Position numbers and translations under genes: made by a program. 32,587 bases of DNA, from NCBI GenBank assembly GCA_004213965.1, contig SGZI01000009.1, positions 1 to 32,587 on the forward strand. Direction: 5' to 3'. How positions within the stretch are numbered: the first letter of the stretch is position 1; each line of letters starts with the position of its first letter. This DNA is from Flavobacteriales bacterium (lineage in GTDB: Bacteria; Bacteroidota; Bacteroidia; Flavobacteriales; Flavobacteriaceae). The notes below the pieces were generated by a model. That model did no database searches and had not been told where the DNA came from. It saw nothing but the letters and a program-made list of their open reading frames with translations. Shown piece after piece: positions 18,648 through 27,089 of the stretch.

Positions 18648-19350
18648 TATTATCTATTTGGTAATTAATATATTTTCTTCTCATCCAAATAAATGCGAAA
18701 CAATCAGATAATGGGCCCAATATTCTATTAAATAACCCAAATTTTGCTTTTCCGGCTATTCTTGGAAAATGCTGAACAGGAATTTCAATAATTTTACCTT
18801 TTTGAAGAAGTATCATGGCTGGTAAAAATCTATGTAATCCTTTAAACATTGGAATTCTCTTGGCGTAATCAGTTTTTATAACTTTTAATGGACATCCTGT
18901 ATCATTTACTCCATCATTAGTAAATAAATTTCTAATGTTATTAGCCGCTAATGAAGTTAATTTTTTAATTAATGAATCCTTTCTTTTAGCTCTATACCCC
19001 GTAACAAGATCATACTTTCCAATATATTTTAATAAATTATGAAAATCATTTGGCGATGTTTGTAAATCGGCATCAATATAGCCTAGATATTCTGAATCAC
19101 ATAAATCAAATCCTGCCTTTAAAGCACTGCTAAGACCATGATTAGTTTTAAAAGATACATATTCAAAGAAACTATTTTTTTCACATAGTCTTTTGATTAT
19201 CTCTTTACTTCCGTCAGTAGATCCATCATCTATTATAAGAATTTTTGTTTTGTATTTAGTTGAATTAATAAATTTCATTAATTCAACTTCTAATCTAGAT
19301 AGATTATCCTTCTCATTAAAAACAGGTACTACTATTGTGAATTTTACCAT
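18640..19350 (-). CDS. family 2 glycosyltransferase (DPM1/undecaprenyl-phosphate sugar transferase-like)
   Basis: 236 aa; VVPVFNEKDNL, IDDGSTDGS, YIDADLQTSP, VTGYRAKRKDS, NDTGCPLKV. Confidence 0.9.
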   Translation of the reverse strand: MVKFTIVVPVFNEKDNLSRLEVELMKFINSTKYKTKILIIDDGSTDGSKEIIKRLCEKNSFFEYVSFKTNHGLSSALKAGFDLCDSEYLGYIDADLQTSPNDFHNLLKYIGKYDLVTGYRAKRKDSLIKKLTSLAANNIRNLFTNDGVNDTGCPLKVIKTDYAKRIPMFKGLHRFLPAMILLQKGKIIEIPVQHFPRIAGKAKFGLFNRILGPLSDCFAFIWMRRKYINYQIDNND

Positions 19351-19351
19351 A

Positions 19352-20338
19352 TTATATTTTTAATAAAACAGCAGCAGCAGCAAATGGAGTTGTTTTATTT
19401 TTATCTAATAAATTATATTGATTTTCCAGCTCTTTTTTAATTTCATCATTACTGAAAAAATCAGATTGTAATTTATCATTTATAGTCTGTAATAACCAAT
19501 ATTTATTTTGACGTTTTCTGTTCTCAGCAAAAAATTTATTCTCTTTTGTATCAGAGATGTATTTTAATACCAATTTCCAAATAGGTTCAATACCTGAATT
19601 ATTAATTGAGCTGCATGTCAGCACTTTTGGAACCCAATTAGATTTTTTTGTCGGGTATAATTTTAATGCCATTGAAAATTCTGCCATGGCCTTATTAGAT
19701 TCATCAATATTGTCTCCATCTGCTTTATTTATTATTATTGCATCTGCCATTTCAATTATACCTCTTTTTATACCTTGTAATTCATCTCCAGCACCAGAGA
19801 GTTTTAATAGTAGAAAGATGTCTACCATTTCAGAGACACTAATTTCATTTTGACCAACACCAACAGTTTCAACTATAATTATATTATATCCTGCAGCTTC
19901 ACATAGAATAATTGATTCTCTAGTTTTTTTTGCTACACCTCCATAATGGCTTGATGCAGGGCTAGGTCTTATGAAAGCATTTTTATTATTAACTAGAGTA
20001 TTCATTCTAGTTTTATCGCCCATAATACTGCCGCGACTGACTGTGCTGGTTGGGTCAATAGCTAAAATAGCAACTTTATATCCTTGCTCTGTAAGTTGAT
20101 TTCCAAAAGCCTCAATAAAAGTACTTTTCCCCACTCCTGGGACACCTGTTATGCCAATTCTTATTGAATTAGTTCTATTTTTAAGACATGAAGAAATTAT
20201 TTTATTAGAATTAGATATGTCTTTTACATTATCACTTTCAACTATTGTAATAGCTTTACTTAAAGAAACAATATCACCATTTAACAATCCGCTAATAACC
20301 TTTTTAACATCTATTTGTTTTTTAGGTATTTGTTTCAT
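19352..20338 (-). CDS. meaB: methylmalonyl-CoA mutase-associated GTPase MeaB
   Basis: 328 aa; Walker A GITGVPGVGKSTF, AIDPTSTVSRGSIMGDKTRM, FIRPSPASSHYGGVAKKTRE, ETVGVGQNE. Confidence 0.95.
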   Translation of the reverse strand: MKQIPKKQIDVKKVISGLLNGDIVSLSKAITIVESDNVKDISNSNKIISSCLKNRTNSIRIGITGVPGVGKSTFIEAFGNQLTEQGYKVAILAIDPTSTVSRGSIMGDKTRMNTLVNNKNAFIRPSPASSHYGGVAKKTRESIILCEAAGYNIIIVETVGVGQNEISVSEMVDIFLLLKLSGAGDELQGIKRGIIEMADAIIINKADGDNIDESNKAMAEFSMALKLYPTKKSNWVPKVLTCSSINNSGIEPIWKLVLKYISDTKENKFFAENRKRQNKYWLLQTINDKLQSDFFSNDEIKKELENQYNLLDKNKTTPFAAAAVLLKI

Positions 20339-20357
20339 GATAAAATAAATTATTTTT

Positions 20358-23300
20358 TTATGTAGTAGTAGTTTTTTCTGAAATCACCCATTCTCCTTTA
20401 TCAATTAATGGTTCAGCATGCTTAAATTTCATTTCTTTATTCTCACCAGTGGAAACATTCTTTATAGTTATTCTATCATTTCTTCCAATCTTTGGTTTAT
20501 CTCTAACAATTGTCTCTATTTGTTGTGTTTGATTATTTCCAGCCGCCTTGTTTCTTGAGCTTAACTCATCAATGTTTGGAATCTCTTCCTTAGATGTATT
20601 GATTTTAGTAACTTTCCTTGGCCTAGCTTCTTGAATATTTTTTGCACTTTCATTTGAAATCTCAGCTTTAAATAAAAATGATAAAATATCTTTATTTACT
20701 CCATCGATCAAGTTTTTAAATAATTCAAAAGATTCAAATTTATATATTAAAAGGGGATCCTTTTGCTCATGAACTGCTAGTTGAACAGACTGTTTTAGTT
20801 CATCCATTTTTCTTAAATGATTTTTCCATGAATTATCTAAAATTGCTAATGATATGTTTTTTTCAAAATCTGTTACAAGCTGCTGCCCATCAGATGAATA
20901 AGCTTTTTCTAAATCTGTAACTACTTGTAGAGTTTTAATTCCATCAGTAAATGGAACAACAATTCGTTTAAATCTATCCTTTTGATTTTCATATACATGT
21001 TTTATTACTGGGAATGCTAATTTAGCATTTGCTTCAATTTTATTTAAGTAGTGAGCAAGTGCTAGCTTATAAATTTTATTTATAATTTCATTATCATTCA
21101 TTGATTCAAATTCTTCGGATGATAAATCTGTACTTATAGAAAAGAATTTTATTAACTCAAATTCAAAATTTTTGTAATCATTAGTTTCTTTATTGTTTAA
21201 TACAATACTTTCACATGTGTCATATATCATATTTGCAATATCTATTCTTAACCTGTCACCAAACAATGAGTTATATCTTCTTTTGTAAATAACTTCCCTT
21301 TGAGCATTCATTACATCATCATATTCTAACAATCTTTTTCTTATCCCAAAATTATTTTCTTCTACTTTTTTTTGTGCTCTTTCAATTGATTTGGTTATCA
21401 TAGAGTGTTGAATTACCTCTCCTTCTTCTAATCCCATTCTATCCATCATTTTTGCAATCTTTTCACTACCAAATAATCTCATTAAATTATCTTCTAGAGA
21501 AACATAAAATTGTGAACTGCCAGGGTCTCCTTGTCTTCCAGATCTACCTCTTAATTGTCTATCAACTCTTCTTGAATCATGTCTTTCTGTACCAACAATA
21601 GACAATCCTCCTAGATCAAGAACTTCTTTGCTTAGTTTAATATCGGTTCCCCTTCCTGCCATATTAGTTGCGATAGTGACTTGGCCTGATTTACCAGCTT
21701 CAGCAACAATGTCAGATTCTTTCTTGTGAAGCTTTGCATTCAAGATATTGTGAGGTACTTTCCTTATACTAAGCATTTTTCCAAGTAATTCACTAATTTC
21801 AACAGAAGTAGTACCGATTAATACTGGTCGACCTAACTGAGATAAATTGGTAACTTGTTCAATAACTGCATTATATTTTTCTCTTTTAGTTTTATATACC
21901 AAATCTTCTTTATCATCTCTAATCACAGGCTTATTTGTTGGAATTTCAACTACATCTAGCTTGTAGATATCCCAAAATTCTCCAGCTTCAGTTACTGCGG
22001 TACCTGTCATTCCTGAAAGTTTGCCATACATCCTAAAATAATTTTGTAGCGTTATAGTGGCAAATGTTTGTGTGGCAGATTCAATTTTAACATTTTCTTT
22101 AGCTTCTATTGCTTGATGAAGACCATCACTATATCTTCTGCCATCCATTATCCTTCCAGTTTGTTCATCAACGATCAGTACTTTATTGTCCATTACTACA
22201 TACTGAATATCTTTTTCAAATAATGCATAAGCTTTAAGCAGCTGGTTTATTGAATGGATTCTTTCAGATTTAATATTAAAATCTCTATAAAGCTCTTCTT
22301 TTAAAGCTGCTTCTTTTTCAGGTTTATATTCTTTAGATTCTATTTTAGATATTTCCATTCCTATTTCTGGCATAATAAAAAAGTTTGGATCATCTTTTCC
22401 TGAAAGGAATTCAATTCCTTTGTCAGTAAGTTCTATCTGATTGTTTTTTTCATCAATAACATAATAAAGTGCCTCATCAATCTTTGGCATTTCCCTGTTA
22501 TTATCTTGCATGTAAAAATTTTCAGTTTTTTGTAATAACTGCTTTATACCTTCCTCACTCAAGTATTTAATTAATGCTTTATTTTTTGGAATTCCTCGAT
22601 ATACTCTAAGTAAATTGAAGGCACCTTCATCTTTGTTATTATTAGAGATGTTGTTTTTTGCTTCAGCCAATGTAGCAGTTAACAGTTGTCTTTGGACAGA
22701 CACTATCTTTTCAATTTTAGGCTTAAGCTCATTAAATTCATGTTTGTCTCCTTGTGGAACTGCGCCAGATATTATTAAAGGAGTTCTTGCATCATCTACC
22801 AAAACAGAATCAACCTCATCAACAATAGCATAATTATGTTTCCTTTGAACAAGATCATCAGGTGAGTTAGCCATATTATCTCTTAGATAGTCAAACCCAA
22901 ATTCATTATTTGTTCCATATGTAATATCAGCATTATATGCATTTTTTCTTTCTGTTGAATTAGGCTTGTAATAATTAATACAATCTACTTTCAATCCATG
23001 AAATTCGAAGATTGGAGCCATCCAAGCACTATCTCTTTTTGCTAAATAATCATTTACTGTTACAATATGAACTCCTCTTCCAGACAAAGCATTTAAATAT
23101 ACCGGCAAGGTTGCTACTAGAGTTTTACCTTCTCCAGTTTGCATTTCAGCAATTTTTCCTTGGTGCATAGCAATACCGCCAATCAACTGAACATCATAGT
23201 GAATCATATCCCAGGTTATTGGTTTACCAGCTGCATCCCATGAGTTTTTCCAGACAGCATTGTCTTGATTTAACTGCACATAATCTTTATTCGAAGAAAT

Positions 23301-23717
23301 TTCTCTATCAAAAGCTGTTGCTTTAACGATAATTTCTTTGTTATTAAAGAAGCGTTTAGCGGTCTCTTTAATAACTGCAAATGCTTTAGGTAAGATTTTA
23401 TTTAGAGTATCTTCAGTGGTTTTGTAGCATTCTTCTTCAAGATTATCTATTTGGTTGTATAGCTCTTCTTTTTTATCAAAGTCTTTAGTCTCATCTACAT
23501 TATCTTTGAGTTGTTTTATCTGTTCTTTAATTTCATTAATAGATGAATTTATTTCAGATTTAAAATTTTGAGTCTGCTCTCTTAATTCATTGTCATTTAG
23601 TTTAGAAATCTCATCTTCAAATGATTTAATTTCTTCAACTATAGGTAGTATTAATTTTACATCCTTTTTGGCTTTGTCTCCTACAAATAATTTAAGAATT
23701 GAATTAAAAAAACTCAT
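20358..23717 (-). CDS. secA: preprotein translocase subunit SecA (long Bacteroidetes form)
   Basis: 1119 aa; MQTGEGKTLVATLPVYLNAL, VDEVDSVLVDDARTPLIISG, TNMAGRGTDIKL, GTERHDSRRVDRQLRGRSGRQGDPGSS. Confidence 0.97.
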   Translation of the reverse strand: MSFFNSILKLFVGDKAKKDVKLILPIVEEIKSFEDEISKLNDNELREQTQNFKSEINSSINEIKEQIKQLKDNVDETKDFDKKEELYNQIDNLEEECYKTTEDTLNKILPKAFAVIKETAKRFFNNKEIIVKATAFDREISSNKDYVQLNQDNAVWKNSWDAAGKPITWDMIHYDVQLIGGIAMHQGKIAEMQTGEGKTLVATLPVYLNALSGRGVHIVTVNDYLAKRDSAWMAPIFEFHGLKVDCINYYKPNSTERKNAYNADITYGTNNEFGFDYLRDNMANSPDDLVQRKHNYAIVDEVDSVLVDDARTPLIISGAVPQGDKHEFNELKPKIEKIVSVQRQLLTATLAEAKNNISNNNKDEGAFNLLRVYRGIPKNKALIKYLSEEGIKQLLQKTENFYMQDNNREMPKIDEALYYVIDEKNNQIELTDKGIEFLSGKDDPNFFIMPEIGMEISKIESKEYKPEKEAALKEELYRDFNIKSERIHSINQLLKAYALFEKDIQYVVMDNKVLIVDEQTGRIMDGRRYSDGLHQAIEAKENVKIESATQTFATITLQNYFRMYGKLSGMTGTAVTEAGEFWDIYKLDVVEIPTNKPVIRDDKEDLVYKTKREKYNAVIEQVTNLSQLGRPVLIGTTSVEISELLGKMLSIRKVPHNILNAKLHKKESDIVAEAGKSGQVTIATNMAGRGTDIKLSKEVLDLGGLSIVGTERHDSRRVDRQLRGRSGRQGDPGSSQFYVSLEDNLMRLFGSEKIAKMMDRMGLEEGEVIQHSMITKSIERAQKKVEENNFGIRKRLLEYDDVMNAQREVIYKRRYNSLFGDRLRIDIANMIYDTCESIVLNNKETNDYKNFEFELIKFFSISTDLSSEEFESMNDNEIINKIYKLALAHYLNKIEANAKLAFPVIKHVYENQKDRFKRIVVPFTDGIKTLQVVTDLEKAYSSDGQQLVTDFEKNISLAILDNSWKNHLRKMDELKQSVQLAVHEQKDPLLIYKFESFELFKNLIDGVNKDILSFLFKAEISNESAKNIQEARPRKVTKINTSKEEIPNIDELSSRNKAAGNNQTQQIETIVRDKPKIGRNDRITIKNVSTGENKEMKFKHAEPLIDKGEWVISEKTTTT

Positions 23718-23746
23718 AAGTTTTATCAGATAGTGATTTTAATTTT

Positions 23747-23754
23747 CAAAGATA
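23747..23754 (-). promoter_or_regulatory. possible -7 element for secA
   Basis: TATCTTTG on the minus strand 30 nt upstream of the secA ATG; no clear -33 TTTG. Confidence 0.4.
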
Positions 23755-23778
23755 CAATTTGTTTAATGAAAATATTAA

Positions 23779-23804
23779 AAAAAGCCTCAGTTAAGAGACT
23801 TTTT
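23779..23804 (-). terminator. terminator between the DUF2795 gene and secA
   Basis: Minus strand AAAAAGTCTC-TTAACT-GAGGCTTTTT stem-loop with one mismatch, continuing into a T run. Confidence 0.7.
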
Positions 23805-23809
23805 GAAGT

Positions 23810-24031
23810 TTAATATTCATCTTCATTCCAAAGATAATCCTCATCAGTTGGATAATCTGTCCATATTTCTTGAATAGATTCGTAAAGGTCCCCCTCATCT
23901 TCAATTGCCTGCAAGTTTTCTACAACTTCTAATGGTGCTCCAGTTCTAATAGAATAATCTATCAATTCATCTTTTGTAGCTGGCCATGGAGCATCGCTTA
24001 AGTAAGAGGCTAATTCTAAAGTCCAATACAT
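23810..24031 (-). CDS. DUF2795 small protein
   Basis: 73 aa; MYWTLELASYLSDAPWPATKDELIDYSIRTGAPLEVVENLQAIEDEGDLYESIQEIW. Confidence 0.85.
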   Translation of the reverse strand: MYWTLELASYLSDAPWPATKDELIDYSIRTGAPLEVVENLQAIEDEGDLYESIQEIWTDYPTDEDYLWNEDEY

Positions 24032-24047
24032 GATAAACTATTTTTTG

Positions 24048-24078
24048 CAAAAATATATTTTTAGATGAAAAAAGCAAG
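24048..24078 (-). promoter_or_regulatory. Bacteroidetes-type promoter of the DUF2795 gene
   Basis: Minus strand CTTG, 19 nt, TATTTTTG: TTG-N19-TAnnTTTG, 17 nt upstream of the ATG. Confidence 0.7.
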
Positions 24079-24103
24079 TAATTAAGGATGTTTTTTTTAA
24101 TAA

Positions 24104-24661
24104 CTATGATTCCCAAGGGATTTCATTAATCTCTAGATCATTTGAAAATTTTCTTGCTAGCACGAACATATAATCAGACAGTCTATTTAAGTATACTAAA
24201 ATTTCATCTTGAAAATTATAAATAGATTTTAATTTTGATGCATTTCTCTCAGCTCTTCTGCAAACGGATCTAGCTATATGACAATATGAAACATTTTCAT
24301 GACCACCTGGGATAATAAATTTGTCAATTTTTGGTAATTTATTTGAAATGAAATCAATATCGTTTTCTATTGTAGTGATATCTTTATTTAAGATTTTTAG
24401 TTTTTTAGTTTTTAAAATTTTATCTGCTGTTTCTTTATCTTGAAATGCAAGTATTGCACCTATATTAAATAAATTTCTTTGTATTTCTATCAATGAATTT
24501 TTTGTTTTAGGATCATTTGTAAAATCTCTTATTAAGCCTATATACGAATTTAGTTCGTCAATGGATCCATAAGCATCAACCTGAATATTATGTTTTTTGA
24601 CATCTTTACCGCCAATTAATTTTGTAGATCCTTTATCTCCTGATTTTGTATAAATTTTCAT
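24104..24661 (-). CDS. PduO-type cob(I)alamin adenosyltransferase
   Basis: 185 aa; MKIYTKSGDKGSTKLIGG, YGSIDELNSYIGL, FIIPGG, ARSVCRRAER, LNRLSDYMFVLAR. Confidence 0.94.
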   Translation of the reverse strand: MKIYTKSGDKGSTKLIGGKDVKKHNIQVDAYGSIDELNSYIGLIRDFTNDPKTKNSLIEIQRNLFNIGAILAFQDKETADKILKTKKLKILNKDITTIENDIDFISNKLPKIDKFIIPGGHENVSYCHIARSVCRRAERNASKLKSIYNFQDEILVYLNRLSDYMFVLARKFSNDLEINEIPWES

Positions 24662-24665
24662 TAAA

Positions 24666-25850
24666 CTATTGTCTGATTGAATTTGTGAAGTATTTAATTA
24701 GATAAAAATACCTAATTATTAATGCTAAAATTAATGAAATTAAACTAATGTTAAAGACTTGAACTCCAACAATCCAATGAAGGCACATAAGCAATAGCAT
24801 AATAACAATTAATTTTAGGTATGATATAACCCATTTTTTTTGTTTACTCTTAAGTAATTCAATAAATAGAATTAAATTAAAAGGAATTGCCCATAATAGA
24901 TTGTAATTCCATGCAGATGCTGTGTGATTACTAAAAAACCATAAGTAGATTAATAATAATCCAATTATCCCTGTAATTATTAAAATAATGGAGTCTAATA
25001 GTACACTTCTTGTTCTTCTTAAGTAATCTATATAGGTGATTGAAATAATAATTAATGATAAAATTAGTAAGAAATATAAAGGTGAAATTAATGTTTCAGT
25101 ATATTTTGAGTATTCGCCAAATAATATTGAGGTTGTTACTAAACTTCCATTTCTAATGTTTGAATTACCTAGCTGGTCAAAATATGATTTTAAATTATAT
25201 GGAAGAAATAATTCGTCTTGAGAGTTGATATTTTTATCAATTACAGCTCCAAGACATATGTCAATCCCTAATGCTCCCCAGGAATTTGGGTTAATATTTT
25301 CATAAACTAATTTTCTATATGAATTTGTGCTTACATTGATTTTATGTAAATCTTCATTTTTAATATCTTCTTCAAGAATTTCATTAAATAGATCAGCTAT
25401 TTTTGTAGAACAATTATTCTCAAAATAATTGTACTCATAAAATTTATTCGCTTCTTTAGAATTTGTAATTAGCTTGTTTACAAATATTCTTTTTTGGTAC
25501 TCAGATAAATCTAATTTTTGTTCGATAATTTGTCTGGATTGATTTACATAGTTGTTGTAAAAATTTTCATAATTATTTAAACCAAGACTATATATAGGTC
25601 TTCCTTTTACAAAATTTCCATAAAAATTAGGCGCATTATAATCATAGACGCCATAATTAAATACTATATCATAATTATTAATTTCATCGATTACTCTAAT
25701 GCCTGAATGACCAAATGCATCACTTAAAGAATTTCCAGGTCCAATAGTCAGAATGCTGATATGGTATTGAGCAGATTCTTCTTTATTTTCCTGTGCATAA
25801 ACTTGAAGAATAAATAAAGATAAAAGGATAAGTAAAATTTTTCTAACCAT
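24666..25850 (-). CDS. DUF4105 protein with C-terminal TM domain (candidate Lnb-like lipoprotein N-acyltransferase)
   Basis: Signal-peptide start MVRKILLILLSLFILQVYAQ; AFGHSGIRV and YFENNCSTK motifs; several C-terminal TM segments. The ORF track start at 25877 is a TTG; ATG at 25850 is preferred and removes the overlap with the next gene. Confidence 0.8.
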   Translation of the reverse strand: MVRKILLILLSLFILQVYAQENKEESAQYHISILTIGPGNSLSDAFGHSGIRVIDEINNYDIVFNYGVYDYNAPNFYGNFVKGRPIYSLGLNNYENFYNNYVNQSRQIIEQKLDLSEYQKRIFVNKLITNSKEANKFYEYNYFENNCSTKIADLFNEILEEDIKNEDLHKINVSTNSYRKLVYENINPNSWGALGIDICLGAVIDKNINSQDELFLPYNLKSYFDQLGNSNIRNGSLVTTSILFGEYSKYTETLISPLYFLLILSLIIISITYIDYLRRTRSVLLDSIILIITGIIGLLLIYLWFFSNHTASAWNYNLLWAIPFNLILFIELLKSKQKKWVISYLKLIVIMLLLMCLHWIVGVQVFNISLISLILALIIRYFYLIKYFTNSIRQ

Positions 25851-25854
25851 AAGT

Positions 25855-26922
25855 TTATCTAAATAAATTAAAATCAAATTTTAATGAAAATATATTAGAA
25901 TATAAAGCAATACTTTGATTTCCAATGTCTGTAAATGCATAATCCATTTCAATACTTTTATATTTGAATCCAATTCCAAAATTTGGCTGAAAGCTAACTT
26001 CACTAGAATTATCAAACTGCAACTCATTTTGAAAGTTACCCATACCAAGTCTTAGAAAAACTAGGTCAATATAGCCAAGCTCTAATCCTATTGCAGGATT
26101 TATACTAGCAAAATTAGTGGAAATTATATCATTATTTTCTTCAAACTTTACTATTAGGTCTAATGCTGCTAATAAAGTATAATCATTTTTTATATCTATT
26201 TCTTTTGAAACACCTAACTGTAATTTTGGAATGGTTATTTCTGTACCAGTAGGTATTTCTTGATTTTGACCTTCGATTGCATTTTGAATATCATCTAATT
26301 TATCTTCATTTATACTCCAAGAATTATAGGTTGTTGTAATGTCTCTTGCCATTAAGCCAAAATTCCAATCATTATCAGTTTTAAACTGTATGCCAAAATC
26401 AAATCCAAAACCCCAAGAACTAGAAAAATCTCCTATAATTCTTCTGATAATTTTTAAATTAACCCCATAGTTTAAATTTTTAAACTTTAATCTTCTCGCA
26501 TAAGAGAATAGAAATGCATAATCAGCAGTTGAGAATAAGTTTATTCTATCAAAATTTATATTCCCTTGATCATCAATTAACTGTGTTGTATCTAGAATAT
26601 CATCAACACCAAACCTTACCATAGAGAATCCTAATGCTGAATCATCATCAATTGGTGTTGCATAAGCAATAAAATTATATGTTGCTATATTGGCAAAATA
26701 GTTTGAATGCATTAGTGAAATTTGTTTGTCTTCTAGTTGTAATAGGCCAGCTGGATTCCAATAAGTTGAGTTAACATCTGATATGTTAGAAACTACAGCA
26801 TTGCTCATTCCTATTGATTGAGCATCTACACCAATATTTAGGAACTCATTAGAATATTTTGAATTATCCTGTGCATTTATTCCTACAATGGAAAATAATA
26901 ATAAGAAAACTAACCTCTTCAT
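25855..26922 (-). CDS. PorV/PorQ-family outer-membrane beta-barrel protein
   Basis: Signal peptide MKRLVFLLLFSIVGINAQ; NEFLNIGVDAQSIGMSNAVVSNISDVNSTYWNPAGL. The ORF track start at 26937 is a TTG; ATG at 26922 is the likely start. Confidence 0.85.
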   Translation of the reverse strand: MKRLVFLLLFSIVGINAQDNSKYSNEFLNIGVDAQSIGMSNAVVSNISDVNSTYWNPAGLLQLEDKQISLMHSNYFANIATYNFIAYATPIDDDSALGFSMVRFGVDDILDTTQLIDDQGNINFDRINLFSTADYAFLFSYARRLKFKNLNYGVNLKIIRRIIGDFSSSWGFGFDFGIQFKTDNDWNFGLMARDITTTYNSWSINEDKLDDIQNAIEGQNQEIPTGTEITIPKLQLGVSKEIDIKNDYTLLAALDLIVKFEENNDIISTNFASINPAIGLELGYIDLVFLRLGMGNFQNELQFDNSSEVSFQPNFGIGFKYKSIEMDYAFTDIGNQSIALYSNIFSLKFDFNLFR

Positions 26923-27089
26923 TATTGATAATATCAATAAAAACTTCTAATTGACTTTGTTATTGTGTTATATTCTATAAACAATCCAAAATCAATAAGG
27001 TATATAAAGATATTATTTAATAAGTTACTATATTAGTATTCAAATCTGAATTTTTAATTATTAGAATCATTCCTAACATATTAACTCTG

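Noticed and set aside
19557-19853. 98-aa plus-strand ORF inside meaB
   Set aside because: Longest antisense ORF, but it opposes highly conserved GTPase coding sequence and has no promoter or domain evidence.
20151-20348. 65-aa plus-strand ORF opposite the meaB N-terminus
   Set aside because: Hydrophobic stretch arising from reverse complement of coding sequence; no supporting signals.
22615-22833. 72-aa plus-strand ORF inside secA
   Set aside because: Antisense to the secA core; likely spurious.
25036-25221. 61-aa plus-strand ORF inside the DUF4105 gene
   Set aside because: Antisense to a clear CDS; no domain or regulatory support.
25851-25877. Apparent overlap between the DUF4105 and PorV-like genes
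   Set aside because: Artifact of TTG starts in the ORF track; the ATG at 25850 gives a proper signal peptide and a 4-nt gap.
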